Shown here one piece after another: positions 14,524 through 21,711 of a DNA stretch of 23,737 bases. The notes under the pieces are model-generated. The model did no database searches. It saw nothing but the letters and a program-made list of their open reading frames with translations, and was not told the origin of the DNA. The stretch is from Gammaproteobacteria bacterium (lineage in GTDB: Bacteria; Pseudomonadota; Gammaproteobacteria; Thiohalomonadales; Thiohalomonadaceae), in contig JADFYS010000004.1 in the NCBI GenBank assembly GCA_015232955.1, positions 1 through 23,737 of the forward strand. Direction: 5' to 3'. Position 1 is the first letter of the stretch, and each line of letters begins with the position of its first letter. Made by a program: the position numbers and the translations under genes.

Positions 14524-15321
14524 TCAAAAGCGTTCTACCTTCGCCTGGCTATCCAGCTGCTGCAGGTAATCGGTGATCTGTTTCTGCTTCATCACTTTGG
14601 TCAACTGCCCTTTCAACATCGCCATTGCCGGTGGTTCTGTCGTCCGCGTCCCATCACGATAGATAACATGCCAACCAAACTGCGTCTTCACCGGCTCTCT
14701 GCTGTAAGCCTTATCTTCAAGGGCCACGACTGCTTCAGAGAAGGGGGGAACCATCTGTTTTGGGGCAAACCAGCCGAGATCACCCCCGCTCTTTCCGGTG
14801 GGTCCGGTTGAGAACTCCTTGGCCAGCTCTGCAAAATCTCCGCCACCATCCAGTTTGGCGATAACCTCTTTCGCCTCCTCTTCGGTTTCGAGCAGAATAT
14901 GGCTCGCTTTATATTCGGTCCGCCGCATCTCCTCCTTACGGGAGTCGTACTCCTGCTGTAACTGCTCATCGGTCACCGGGTGCTCTTCGAGATAGCGATT
15001 GAGGGCATAGCTGACAATCAGACGACTGCGGATCTCTTCGAGCTGCAACAGGAACGGTGCCTCTTTCGCCAACCCTTTTTTATCCGCTTCCTGACGCAGT
15101 AACTCGTGACGAATCGCCTCCTCTAGCGCATCTGTTTCTGAAGGCTTTTGGGGCTGAGAGGCGTAGTTAATCGCCATAAACTGTTGCAGTTGGGGTTGAG
15201 TGATCTCAACCCCATTGACCGAGGCCAGCACTTTGACCTCATCTCCTGCTACCACGGGTGAAGAGGTTAAGAGCAGCGTTGACAGTGCCGTAACGGCAAC
15301 TAAAGAGGGGTATAGTTTCAT
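14524..15321 (-). CDS. Exported parvulin-type peptidyl-prolyl isomerase
   Basis: A 265-residue PpiC/SurA-related protein. The first 25 residues form a signal peptide (MKLYPSLVAV hydrophobic core, likely cut after SSPVVA). A helical SurA_N-like region spans about 30-130. One parvulin domain (about 136-228) shows EYKASHILLETEEEA, GGDFAELAKEFSTGP, GGDLGWFAPKQMVPPFSEAV and TQFGWHVIYRDG. It probably assists folding of outer-membrane or periplasmic proteins. The frame is open up to 15366, but the ATG at 15321 has AGGAAAG a few bases upstream and gives a clean signal peptide. It is last in yciB-yciI-bolA-ppi, so it may be co-transcribed with those genes. Confidence 0.92.
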   Translation of the reverse strand: MKLYPSLVAVTALSTLLLTSSPVVAGDEVKVLASVNGVEITQPQLQQFMAINYASQPQKPSETDALEEAIRHELLRQEADKKGLAKEAPFLLQLEEIRSRLIVSYALNRYLEEHPVTDEQLQQEYDSRKEEMRRTEYKASHILLETEEEAKEVIAKLDGGGDFAELAKEFSTGPTGKSGGDLGWFAPKQMVPPFSEAVVALEDKAYSREPVKTQFGWHVIYRDGTRTTEPPAMAMLKGQLTKVMKQKQITDYLQQLDSQAKVERF

Positions 15322-15362
15322 CAGCTTTCCTATAGTTAAAGTTAAATCAATAAAAGGGACTA

Positions 15363-15623
15363 TCACACATCGGCATGAATCGAGAGGGCGTGAACCTCAC
15401 TCGGCATCAGATCCGCAAGCGCCTGATAGACCATCCGGTGACGCTGAAGTATCGCTTTGCCTGCAAACTGTGGTGAAGTGAGGTGCAGTGTGTAGTGACC
15501 TCCCCCGCCAGCACTGGCGTGACCGGCGTGAAGGTGACTATCATCGATAATCTCTAGTCGCGAAGGGGCGAGATGTTGCTCAAGTCGCTGGCGTATCGCC
15601 TCAATCCGTTCACTCGAATTCAT
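15363..15623 (-). CDS. bolA: BolA family protein
   Basis: An 86-residue BolA-fold protein. The family binds monothiol glutaredoxins through a shared [2Fe-2S] cluster and also affects transcription and morphology. Family features seen are the N-terminal IEAIRQRLEQHLAPSRLEIIDDSHLHAGH, the HYTLHLTSPQFAGKAILQRHRMVYQAL block (with the conserved H of RHRMVY) and the terminal EVHALSIHA. The ATG overlaps the yciI stop by four bases, indicating translational coupling. Several BolA paralogues exist in gammaproteobacteria, and the yciB-yciI-bolA context favours the BolA1-like group. I did not separate it from IbaG on sequence alone. Confidence 0.93.
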   Translation of the reverse strand: MNSSERIEAIRQRLEQHLAPSRLEIIDDSHLHAGHASAGGGGHYTLHLTSPQFAGKAILQRHRMVYQALADLMPSEVHALSIHADV

Positions 15624-15919
15624 GGCAGGACCCTCTTAAATGGTTTTACCACCACCTGGTGGAATACCCCTGAAGTGGTATAGGGATCTTCATCGGCCCA
15701 CTGTTGCGCCTGTTGCAGTGACGCAAACTCGGCGATCACCACACTGCCGCTAAAGCCTGCATCGCCCGGATCGATGCTATCGACCGCGGGTGTTGGCCCG
15801 GCGATAATCAACCGGCCCTCCTCTTGCAGTTGCTGTAACCGTTGCAGATGCTCTGGTCGTACCGCCATCCTCTGCGCCAAGCTGTCGGGCCGATCGTGTC
15901 CGAGAATCAGATAGAGCAC
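15620..15919 (-). CDS. yciI: YciI family protein
   Basis: A 99-residue single-domain YCII protein with the dimeric alpha-beta barrel fold. The H-x-x-x-L head (LYLILGHDRPDSLAQRMAVRPEHLQRL) includes the conserved H8 and D9. GRLIIAGPTPAVDS is also a family motif, as is the end EDPYTTSGVFHQVVVKPFKRV. Relatives have weak or untested catalytic activities, so the role is not known. The start is GTG at 15919, with AGGAG six bases upstream inside the end of yciB. The gap to yciB is 3 bases, and bolA overlaps its stop. It resembles the conserved yciB-yciI gene pair. Confidence 0.93.
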   Translation of the reverse strand: MLYLILGHDRPDSLAQRMAVRPEHLQRLQQLQEEGRLIIAGPTPAVDSIDPGDAGFSGSVVIAEFASLQQAQQWADEDPYTTSGVFHQVVVKPFKRVLP

Positions 15920-15922
15920 CGT

Positions 15923-16612
15923 TTACTCCTTTTGGGGAAGAGGTTGTGACGCACGCTCTCTCTCCTCTTCATCGCTATCTGGAAGGTGCCGTGCCAGATA
16001 GAACGCTTGTCCAATTACAAAGATGAAGGTCAAGCCCAACATCCCAAAGAGCTTAAAATCGACCCACAAATCTTCTCTATCTTTAGTGAAGAGACAGAGA
16101 CGGTGGATCTCGCCCCCCATCGCCTCGGTACAGAGTTCAATATCGACTGCACCGCCCGCCACAGATTCGAGCTGTCGGTTGGCATCAAAAAATAGTGAGG
16201 CTACATAGAGGTTCGCAATCCCCATCACCACAAAGAAGATAACCCAGGCAAAGTTGAGCCTACGCCAGACCATCCCCGGAGCGGTTAAGGCGTGCCCCAT
16301 CATCCTTTCGACCATATTTTTCTTGCCGATAAAGTGGCTTCCGAGAAATGCTAGGGCAAATAACCAGTTCACTGCTGTCGGTTTCCACATAAAAAAGGCG
16401 CGATCCTGAAAAATCAGGGTGGCCCCTCCAAGAACGGTGATCAGTACCAGAGTGATTAGATGCATTTTTTCAAAGCGGCGGTTCTTCAGCCAGAAAATCG
16501 CCACCTGAAGGATAGAGGTGACGATCGCAACCACCGTTGCTACAAAAATACCATAACTCTTGTATGCGATAAAAAAGAGGACGATCGGAAAAAAATCAAA
16601 TAACAGTTTCAC
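15923..16612 (-). CDS. yciB: Inner membrane spanning protein YciB (septation protein A)
   Basis: A 229-residue integral membrane protein of the YciB/IspZ family, linked to envelope maintenance and septation. MKLLFDFFPIVLFFIAYK at the start, the QDRAFFMWKPTAVNWLFALAFL block, the LNFAWVIFFVVMGIANLYVA helix and the DLWVDFKLFGMLGLTFIFV segment identify it. E. coli YciB is near 179 residues. The excess here is an insert of about 35 residues (143-180, two cysteines C161 and C173) between the NLYVA helix and WVDFKLFG, plus a charged tail. The start is GTG at 16612, which gives the canonical N-terminus. It is first gene of the yciB-yciI-bolA-ppi run. Confidence 0.93.
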   Translation of the reverse strand: MKLLFDFFPIVLFFIAYKSYGIFVATVVAIVTSILQVAIFWLKNRRFEKMHLITLVLITVLGGATLIFQDRAFFMWKPTAVNWLFALAFLGSHFIGKKNMVERMMGHALTAPGMVWRRLNFAWVIFFVVMGIANLYVASLFFDANRQLESVAGGAVDIELCTEAMGGEIHRLCLFTKDREDLWVDFKLFGMLGLTFIFVIGQAFYLARHLPDSDEEERERASQPLPQKE

Positions 16613-16826
16613 AATGTTTTAGGGATGAGTAAGCCAAGTTGAGGGAGTGGGGGTAACGGGAGTAAATGGTGTGAAGTCTGGACCACGCTCCGTATGAGGT
16701 TGGCAATCTACCACAAAGGGGGGGGGAGGATCACCCCATAATTTTCGTGATTCACTATGTAAAGCTGGCGAATGAAACCCCATATCATCTTTTCAAACCC
16801 TTTTTTTTGGTCTAGAATGGATCGCT
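16613..16826. promoter_or_regulatory. Divergent intergenic region with G9 tract and candidate promoter
   Basis: The gap lies between minus-strand yciB and a plus-strand hypothetical gene. It holds a run of nine G (16718-16726) and a run of eight T (16801-16808). On the plus strand TTTCAA (16791-16796), 16 bases and TAGAAT (16813-16818) form a moderate sigma-70 match. It would start transcription only one or two bases before the downstream ATG, implying a leaderless message if genuine. No promoter for yciB could be assigned. Confidence 0.35.
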
Positions 16827-17267
16827 ATGGAGATAGGACAAAACAGCTCTAATCTAATCTCAGGCCAGCTGCAGCGAGGCGATGCTATTGTTCGCAAGGT
16901 GCAGCCAACCCCCTATGAACAGGAGCGACTGCGGCGAGAGCAGCAGGATCAGCGCCTTGGGCGTGACACAGAAGAGAGAGCTGAAGAGGGGAGTGCCCAG
17001 GGCAGTGCACTTCAGGTAACCACCGACGATGACCGTGGCAGAGACCTCGGCTTTATCTCCGCTAGCGCTATCTCCGCTCCTAACACAAACCGTTTCAACT
17101 CAAATGGTTACAGCTCGGACAGCGTCTCCCGCAACAGCTCATTCACAGCCGCCCCACCACCGCAACGCTTGATCCAGATGGCCCTTCAGGCGTACAACAG
17201 CCAGACAGCGTCTCCCATCATCATTGGCGGGGGTGAGCTGATGCCCCGCTTTGATGCGATGGCTTGA
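16827..17267 (+). CDS. Hypothetical 146-residue protein, mostly low complexity
   Basis: I do not recognise this protein. It is soluble-looking, without a signal peptide or membrane helix. Residues 28-55 are rich in Q, R and E (YEQERLRREQQDQRLGRD), compatible with a short helix or coiled coil. The middle (75-110) is rich in S, N and A and probably disordered. The C-terminus has a more ordered segment, PPQRLIQMALQAYNSQ (about 110-125), then a GGGE-containing end. No Shine-Dalgarno precedes the ATG at 16827, so either the message is leaderless or the start lies elsewhere. It sits upstream of the flagellar-sugar gene on the same strand. Codon use resembles neighbouring genes. Confidence 0.6.
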   Translation: MEIGQNSSNLISGQLQRGDAIVRKVQPTPYEQERLRREQQDQRLGRDTEERAEEGSAQGSALQVTTDDDRGRDLGFISASAISAPNTNRFNSNGYSSDSVSRNSSFTAAPPPQRLIQMALQAYNSQTASPIIIGGGELMPRFDAMA

Positions 17268-17409
17268 ACAAGCCTGAACTCTCGAACAATCCAGTTCACC
17301 TCCTTTTACACGACTCTCTCTTCGCTTCGCAGAGCGACTTCCCTGTACTCGCTTTGATATTGACTCCCGCTCTTCCCTTTCACCCCCTTCCGAAAAGAGC
17401 TCTCATCTA

Positions 17410-19083
17410 ATGAAAGAACGGGTTGTCATCTTTATCGTCGCTCGGCTCGGATCATCCCGACTACCCCAAAAACAGTTGCGCCTAATTGGGGATAAACCAC
17501 TTCTTGCGTGGGCGGTTCATGAGTTAAAAAGGTGTCGTGAGGTGGATGAGATCGTCATCGCCACACTGGCAGGAGAGGAGAACGACCCCCTCCGCCACTT
17601 TGCTCAAAAGGAGGGGATCTCCTGTTTCAGCTACGAGGGAGAGGTGGATCGCGTCACCACCCGGCTCCGCGTTGCTGCAGAGAGCTTCCGCGCCGATATC
17701 CCCGTATTGATTAGTGGCGATTGGCCGCTCTTTGATGCCCCCCTCATCGATCAGCAGATCCGCTTGATTAAACATCACCCCGACGCTAATGTCTTGCGGC
17801 TGATCCCACCACCTGACGGCAAAATATGTGCAATGGGTGGCGTCTCTATCTATCGTACCTCCGCCTGGCAACAGGCCGATGATCAAGCAGATCCTCAGCA
17901 GCCGTGGCAGCGGGAGCATCACTTCCCCTTAATCTACCTTCGGCCGCATGAGTACCGTTTCTGTGAGCTGCAACTGCGTCAACTGCTCATCCCCCCCGCC
18001 CGTCTCACCGTGGACACCACCGCAGATCTTGAGTTTTTTCAGACCATCTATCTCCGTCTACAAGAGAAGGGGCTCCCTTTTACTCTGCCCCACACCGTGG
18101 ATCTCCTGCTGGAGCACCCGGAACTCACTCAAATTAATGCCCATGTCTATCAGCGGCAGCTTATTGAGGTGATCCCTCAAGTTCTCATCATCATGGATTG
18201 CGGCCACTCCCTCGGTTATGGTCACTTGATGCGCTCCACCGCTCTGGGTAAACGGCTGATGGAGCAGTTGGGGTGGCCGGTCACTTTTTTGGTGGATGAC
18301 AGCCATGCGGTGGATCTTCTTCAGAACGAAGGGTTGGAGGTGCGATGGGGGAGCATTGGCCGTGCACCCCATCCACAACCCCCCTCTCACTCTGCCCCCC
18401 TCCTTTCGACCGCTGCGCTGGCGAGTTTTGATCTCATCATTGCCGATCTCTACCCCAGAGATCTCCCTTTTGACTGGAAAAAAGGGTTCCAGACCGAGGC
18501 AGTGGTTGTGGCGATTGACAGTTTTTTCCCCTGGACCAGAGAGACGGATCTCATTGTGATCCCCTCCCTTCTTTACCATGATCTCCCTGCACACCCTCAC
18601 CCCCCCTGTATCTATGGCGCGCATCTGGTCATCATTCGTAAAGAGATCCGTCAGGCAAAAACCGATGTCCCCTCTAAGGATATCGATATCCTGATCTATT
18701 TTCACAACGATAGACAGAGAGCAGAGTTGACACACGCCCCCCCCCCTCCCTCGTGGAAGGTGGTGACGGTGGATGGCACCAATCCTGACTTTCCCCATCT
18801 TCTTGCCCGGGCCAAAATCTATATCGGTAATTTTGGCTACAGTTTTTATGAAGCGCTCTATCTGAATACCCTCCCGTGCTCTCTCCCCGTCTCTGAACGC
18901 CACCGGGAAGAGGCGATCACTTTTTACCAACAGCTATCTCTTCCGAATGCATCCTTCCATCCGAAGATCGATTTTCCACAGTTACTTCTGCAGTTTAACC
19001 AAAACCTCCCGCCCCCTGATCTGGAGCAGGGAGCAGGCAATATCGTTGAAGCGATCCAACAACTCCTAAAACCAAAAACATGA
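17410..19083 (+). CDS. SpsF-SpsG fusion: nucleotidyltransferase plus PseG-like hydrolase
   Basis: A 557-residue two-domain protein. Residues 1-245 match the SpsF/COG1861 cytidylyltransferase-like family: VVIFIVARLGSSRLPQKQL (5-23, the R-x-x-S-x-R-L-P-x-K nucleotide-binding loop) and the acidic SGDWPLFDAPLID (102-114). Residues 255-557 match SpsG/PseG (COG3980) UDP-sugar hydrolases: MDCGHSLGYGHLMR (262-275) keeps the GxGHxxR histidine H272, but the usual ADGG reads MDCG. A late AKIYIGNFGYSFYEALYLNTLP corresponds to the nucleotide-binding GGSTLWEAL element. Such enzymes serve pseudaminic-acid-type pathways, often for flagellin glycosylation, which fits the adjacent flagellins. A C10 run lies at 18737-18746 within the second domain. 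The exact sugar is not predictable. Confidence 0.82.
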   Translation: MKERVVIFIVARLGSSRLPQKQLRLIGDKPLLAWAVHELKRCREVDEIVIATLAGEENDPLRHFAQKEGISCFSYEGEVDRVTTRLRVAAESFRADIPVLISGDWPLFDAPLIDQQIRLIKHHPDANVLRLIPPPDGKICAMGGVSIYRTSAWQQADDQADPQQPWQREHHFPLIYLRPHEYRFCELQLRQLLIPPARLTVDTTADLEFFQTIYLRLQEKGLPFTLPHTVDLLLEHPELTQINAHVYQRQLIEVIPQVLIIMDCGHSLGYGHLMRSTALGKRLMEQLGWPVTFLVDDSHAVDLLQNEGLEVRWGSIGRAPHPQPPSHSAPLLSTAALASFDLIIADLYPRDLPFDWKKGFQTEAVVVAIDSFFPWTRETDLIVIPSLLYHDLPAHPHPPCIYGAHLVIIRKEIRQAKTDVPSKDIDILIYFHNDRQRAELTHAPPPPSWKVVTVDGTNPDFPHLLARAKIYIGNFGYSFYEALYLNTLPCSLPVSERHREEAITFYQQLSLPNASFHPKIDFPQLLLQFNQNLPPPDLEQGAGNIVEAIQQLLKPKT

Positions 19084-19086
19084 GAC

Positions 19087-19117
19087 GCAAAAAAAGGCGA
19101 CAATCGCTTGTCGCCTT
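19087..19117 (-). terminator. Intrinsic terminator of the flagellin/fliS transcript
   Basis: A 9-bp perfect stem (19094-19102 with 19109-19117, loop ATCGCT) is followed on the minus strand by seven T residues (complement of 19089-19095). It therefore ends minus-strand transcripts coming from fliS. It is just after the SpsF-SpsG stop and may also slow plus-strand transcription, but that side lacks a T tract. The 167 bases between it and fliS (19118-19284) hold no recognisable gene. Confidence 0.85.
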
Positions 19118-19284
19118 GTAATTGCAGTTCATGACTACACAGCATATTTGTGGTCTTTTTAGCAGCGCCATCTTCCACCAAGTACTGAAGATCATTCGCA
19201 CTGCTAACCGGTCGGCCTCTCTCCCTGCACGCCTACCGTCTCACCCGCCCCTGACCAAAGGGTGCGGGGCCACTTCATCTCTTC

Positions 19285-19671
19285 TTAACCGATACTGTCC
19301 CACGCCTCTTTGATAGAGGTGAGCAGTCCGGAGACCTCATCCAGCATCTGAATATCATTTTTAATATTGGCCTCAAGCAGACGCCGATTCATGTAAACAT
19401 AGAGAGCGTCAAGGTTTTCTGCAATCTCCTGTCCTGAATCCATGTCGAGGCTATTTCTCAGTCCATCGATAATGGCCATACTCTGGGAGATACTCTCCCC
19501 CTTACTGGTGATATCGTGATTGCGTAGCGCCCCTTTGGCCATCGCGATACGATCCAGCGCTCCCTGCATCAACATCTGGACCAGACGATGGGCACTGGCC
19601 GAAGCGACATTACTCTGAACACCTACCTGGTTATAAAAATCAACCGCTGCTCTTTGATTCATGGCGTACAT
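19285..19671 (-). CDS. fliS: Flagellin export chaperone FliS (copy 1)
   Basis: A 128-residue FliS. It binds the C-terminal D0 helix of flagellin and keeps it unfolded for the type III exporter. Family marks are FYNQVGVQSNVASASAHRLVQMLMQGALDRIAMAKGAL, MAIIDGLRNSLDMDSGQEIAENLDALYVYMNRRLLEANI, and LLTSIKEAWDSI at the end. AGGAG lies 7 bases before the ATG at 19671. The gene follows flagellin copy 1 by 51 bases and is probably its dedicated chaperone. It is clearly similar to the second FliS at 21020-21421, so the two look like paralogues from a local duplication. Confidence 0.95.
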   Translation of the reverse strand: MYAMNQRAAVDFYNQVGVQSNVASASAHRLVQMLMQGALDRIAMAKGALRNHDITSKGESISQSMAIIDGLRNSLDMDSGQEIAENLDALYVYMNRRLLEANIKNDIQMLDEVSGLLTSIKEAWDSIG

Positions 19672-19722
19672 GGAAATTCTCCTTTATTTATCTTTAATCA
19701 GTTGCTTTCACCAATCACTCCA

Positions 19723-20544
19723 TTACTGGAGGAGGGAGAGAACGCCCTGAGGTAACTGGTTGGCCTGTGACAGCATGGCAGAACCCGCTTGTTGCAGAAT
19801 CTGGGTTCTGGTGAGGTTAGCGGTCTCTGCAGCAAAGTCAGCATCCAGGATACGGCTTCTCGATGCAGTCAGATTCTCGATCGCATTCTCATTGGTGCGA
19901 ACGACTGAATCCATCCGGTTCATAGATGCACCCAGCAGGCCGCGCTGATTATTGACCGTCAGTATCGCTTCGTCCATCTTCTCGATGGCTACACTGGCAT
20001 TAGCCGCGGTATTGACCTGAGCTGCGCCGGCGGTATCTCCGGTAAAGACGCTGGCGACATTGGTCAGACTAATCAAAATCTTGTCCCCTGCATCAGCACC
20101 CACCTGAAATTGAACGCTGGTGGCTGAGCCAATAACATTGGTACCATTAAAAGTGAGGTTGGTAGCGACACGATAGATCTCTGCCTCAAGCTGATTCACT
20201 TCAGCATTCATCGCTGAGCGCTCCGTTGCGGTGTAGTTACCGTTGACCGACTGAACCGCCAGTTCACGAATCCGATGCAGCATATTGCCCACCTCTTGCA
20301 GACCACCCTCAGCGGTCTGAATAAGGGAGATGGCATCACCCGCATTACGAGTGGCCTGGGAGTAACCGCGAATCTGTTTGGTTAACCCTTCCGAGATTGA
20401 AAGACCCGCTGCATCATCCTTGGCGCTATTAATGCGCAATCCGGATGAGAGGCGTTGCAGGGAAGTCTGCAGCGATGCCTGTGACTTGTTGAGATATCTC
20501 TGTGCGCCAATCGCTGCGACATTGGTGTTAATAACTTGTGCCAT
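19723..20544 (-). CDS. fliC: Flagellin (copy 1)
   Basis: A 273-residue flagellin, the filament subunit. The N-terminal D0/D1 part MAQVINTNVAAIGAQRYLNK with LQRLSSGLRINSAKDDAAGLSISEGL, and the C-terminal ADFAAETANLTRTQILQQAGSAML with NQLPQGVLSLLQ, are canonical. The middle is short, so the outer D2/D3 domains are absent, giving a thin-surfaced filament. GGAGAC lies about 8 bases before the ATG. A sigma-28 promoter is found about 85 bases upstream, and fliS follows. Compared with copy 2, the ends are nearly the same and the middle (about 150-200) differs, as expected for co-assembled flagellins with different surfaces. Confidence 0.97.
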   Translation of the reverse strand: MAQVINTNVAAIGAQRYLNKSQASLQTSLQRLSSGLRINSAKDDAAGLSISEGLTKQIRGYSQATRNAGDAISLIQTAEGGLQEVGNMLHRIRELAVQSVNGNYTATERSAMNAEVNQLEAEIYRVATNLTFNGTNVIGSATSVQFQVGADAGDKILISLTNVASVFTGDTAGAAQVNTAANASVAIEKMDEAILTVNNQRGLLGASMNRMDSVVRTNENAIENLTASRSRILDADFAAETANLTRTQILQQAGSAMLSQANQLPQGVLSLLQ

Positions 20545-20628
20545 GACTGTGTCTCCGTCTAGTTTAATTTGCTGTGTTTTTTTATTTAAGGAGGCTTTTT
20601 GTGTGTCTGTTTGCCTCTCCTGACCAAA

Positions 20629-20655
20629 CTAGCGGATACGGGGATCGAAACTTTA
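20629..20655 (-). promoter_or_regulatory. Sigma-28 (FliA) promoter of flagellin copy 1
   Basis: On the minus strand a perfect TAAAGTTT (20655-20648), an 11-base spacer and TCCGCTAG (20636-20629) match the FliA consensus TAAAGTTT-N11-GCCGATAA, with the CCG and TA core kept in the second box. The leader to the ATG is about 80 bases. This makes flagellin copy 1 and its fliS a separate late-class unit from the flaG-fliT genes upstream. Confidence 0.75.
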
Positions 20656-20714
20656 GCAAAGAGCTAAATTATTTTTAAGAAAAACCTCCGATAAAAACAT
20701 AAAACCCAAGAAAA

Positions 20715-21023
20715 TCATGGCGATGTTCTGTACGCCTTAGCGGCAACGCGCTCTTTGTCAAACTGTTTTAGCTCCCCTTGAAGTCGAGTAAACTCCTGTT
20801 GACAGAGCTGAGTGATCTCACGATCACGACCTAGCAGGTCCTCTATCCTGACTCTTGTCTGCTCACTCTCAGCTTCAGGGACGGGGGTTGCAAACAGCTG
20901 CTGCAGCAGCTCTTTTCTCTGCTCCACCCGTTCAGTACAGGAGAGCCACTCCTCGCTTTTGGCATCTTCAAGTATCTCGGTGGTAAGGTGATCCACCTCT
21001 TGCCAAAGCGAATGATTACTCAT
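20715..21023 (-). CDS. fliT: FliT-like flagellar chaperone
   Basis: About 102 residues, almost wholly helical (SLWQEVDHLTTEILEDAKSEEWLSCTERVEQRKELLQQLF and a second long helix RVRIEDLLGRDREITQLCQQEFTRLQGELKQF). Similarity to FliT is weak at the sequence level, but size, the W/E-rich first helix and the place directly after fliS are typical. FliT normally chaperones FliD and represses FlhDC or the exporter ATPase complex. The start was chosen at the ATG at 21023, which overlaps the fliS stop by four bases. The frame runs five codons further upstream. Here its usual client gene fliD is only a stump, so its role may have changed. Confidence 0.75.
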   Translation of the reverse strand: MSNHSLWQEVDHLTTEILEDAKSEEWLSCTERVEQRKELLQQLFATPVPEAESEQTRVRIEDLLGRDREITQLCQQEFTRLQGELKQFDKERVAAKAYRTSP

Positions 21024-21421
21024 CCGATCTCTTCCCACGCACTTTTGAGAGAGGTCATCAGTTGCGACACCTCCTCCAGCAGTTCCGTACTATTTTCAAG
21101 ATTTGCCTTAAAGAGTCTCTTCTCCATATAGAGATAGAGACCTTGCAGGTTTTCTGAGATATCTCCCCCCTGCTCCGGAGGCAGATCCATATTCAGACAC
21201 CCTTTGAGACCATCAATGATCGCCAGTGCTTTGGAGATCGCCTGACCCTTGGCACTAATGTCCTTGTTCTGCATAGCACCCTTGGCTGCGGCGACACGAT
21301 CAATCACCCCCTGCATCAACATCAGGATAAGGCGGTGATTATTGGCCGACTCAACCCTGCCCTGTACCCCTACTTTGGAGTAGAGATTGGCTGCAGCTCT
21401 CTGGGCATGGGACTGTAACAT
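21020..21421 (-). CDS. fliS: Flagellin export chaperone FliS (copy 2)
   Basis: A 133-residue FliS with the same blocks as copy 1 (LYSKVGVQGRVESANNHRLILMLMQGVIDRVAAAKGAM, LAIIDGLKGCLNMD, LQGLYLYMEKRLFKANLEN, LMTSLKSAWEEIG). It also has a four- to five-residue insertion PPEQGG in the loop after NMD. By eye it is roughly half to two-thirds identical to copy 1. Only a weak GGAAA lies before the ATG at 21421, which begins 18 bases after the fliD stump stop. The gene may have lost its original upstream context when fliD was deleted. fliT overlaps its stop. Confidence 0.95.
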   Translation of the reverse strand: MLQSHAQRAAANLYSKVGVQGRVESANNHRLILMLMQGVIDRVAAAKGAMQNKDISAKGQAISKALAIIDGLKGCLNMDLPPEQGGDISENLQGLYLYMEKRLFKANLENSTELLEEVSQLMTSLKSAWEEIG

Positions 21422-21439
21422 TGTCGGTTTCCGTTATCG

Positions 21440-21613
21440 CTACCTAATACCTATGGCAGTTACAGCAAGATGACCATAAGAAGTGAATCGATTATCAAAC
21501 GCCTGCTTTCGGTTCTGCAAAGCGGTGAGCGGCAGGCGTTCGGGATCCATCAACTGGGCGACAATACTATTGACATCCAACCCTGATCCAATACCTGATA
21601 CTGAAAATGCCAT
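21440..21613 (-). pseudogene. fliD: Remnant of fliD: first 49 or so codons of the filament cap protein
   Basis: This 57-codon frame starts with ATG at 21613 and stops at TAG 21440-21442. It reads MAFSVSGIGSGLDVNSIVAQ, then LMDPERLPLTALQNRKQAFD, then NRFTSYGHLAVTAIGIR. The first 49 residues are unmistakably the FliD N-terminus (GIGSGLDVNSIVxQLM, PLTALQ, SYGHL). A normal cap protein runs on for 400 or more residues, and everything after SYGHL is missing. The last eight codons look like out-of-context sequence from a deletion junction. GAGGTG lies 7 bases before the ATG, so the stump may still be translated. It sits between flaG and fliS, the usual place of fliD. Confidence 0.9.
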
Positions 21614-21711
21614 CTCAATTCACCTCAGTGTTACCACAACTGCCCATAGGGATGAAACCTGAACAACTGTTTCACCCCTTCTCAAAGCCTTCAAATCTCA
21701 ATCGCGGTTGG

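Noticed and set aside
18058..18930. A 290-codon minus-strand frame inside the SpsF-SpsG gene
   Set aside because: Long, but antisense to a gene with clear motifs in both domains. It has no family resemblance and no ribosome site.
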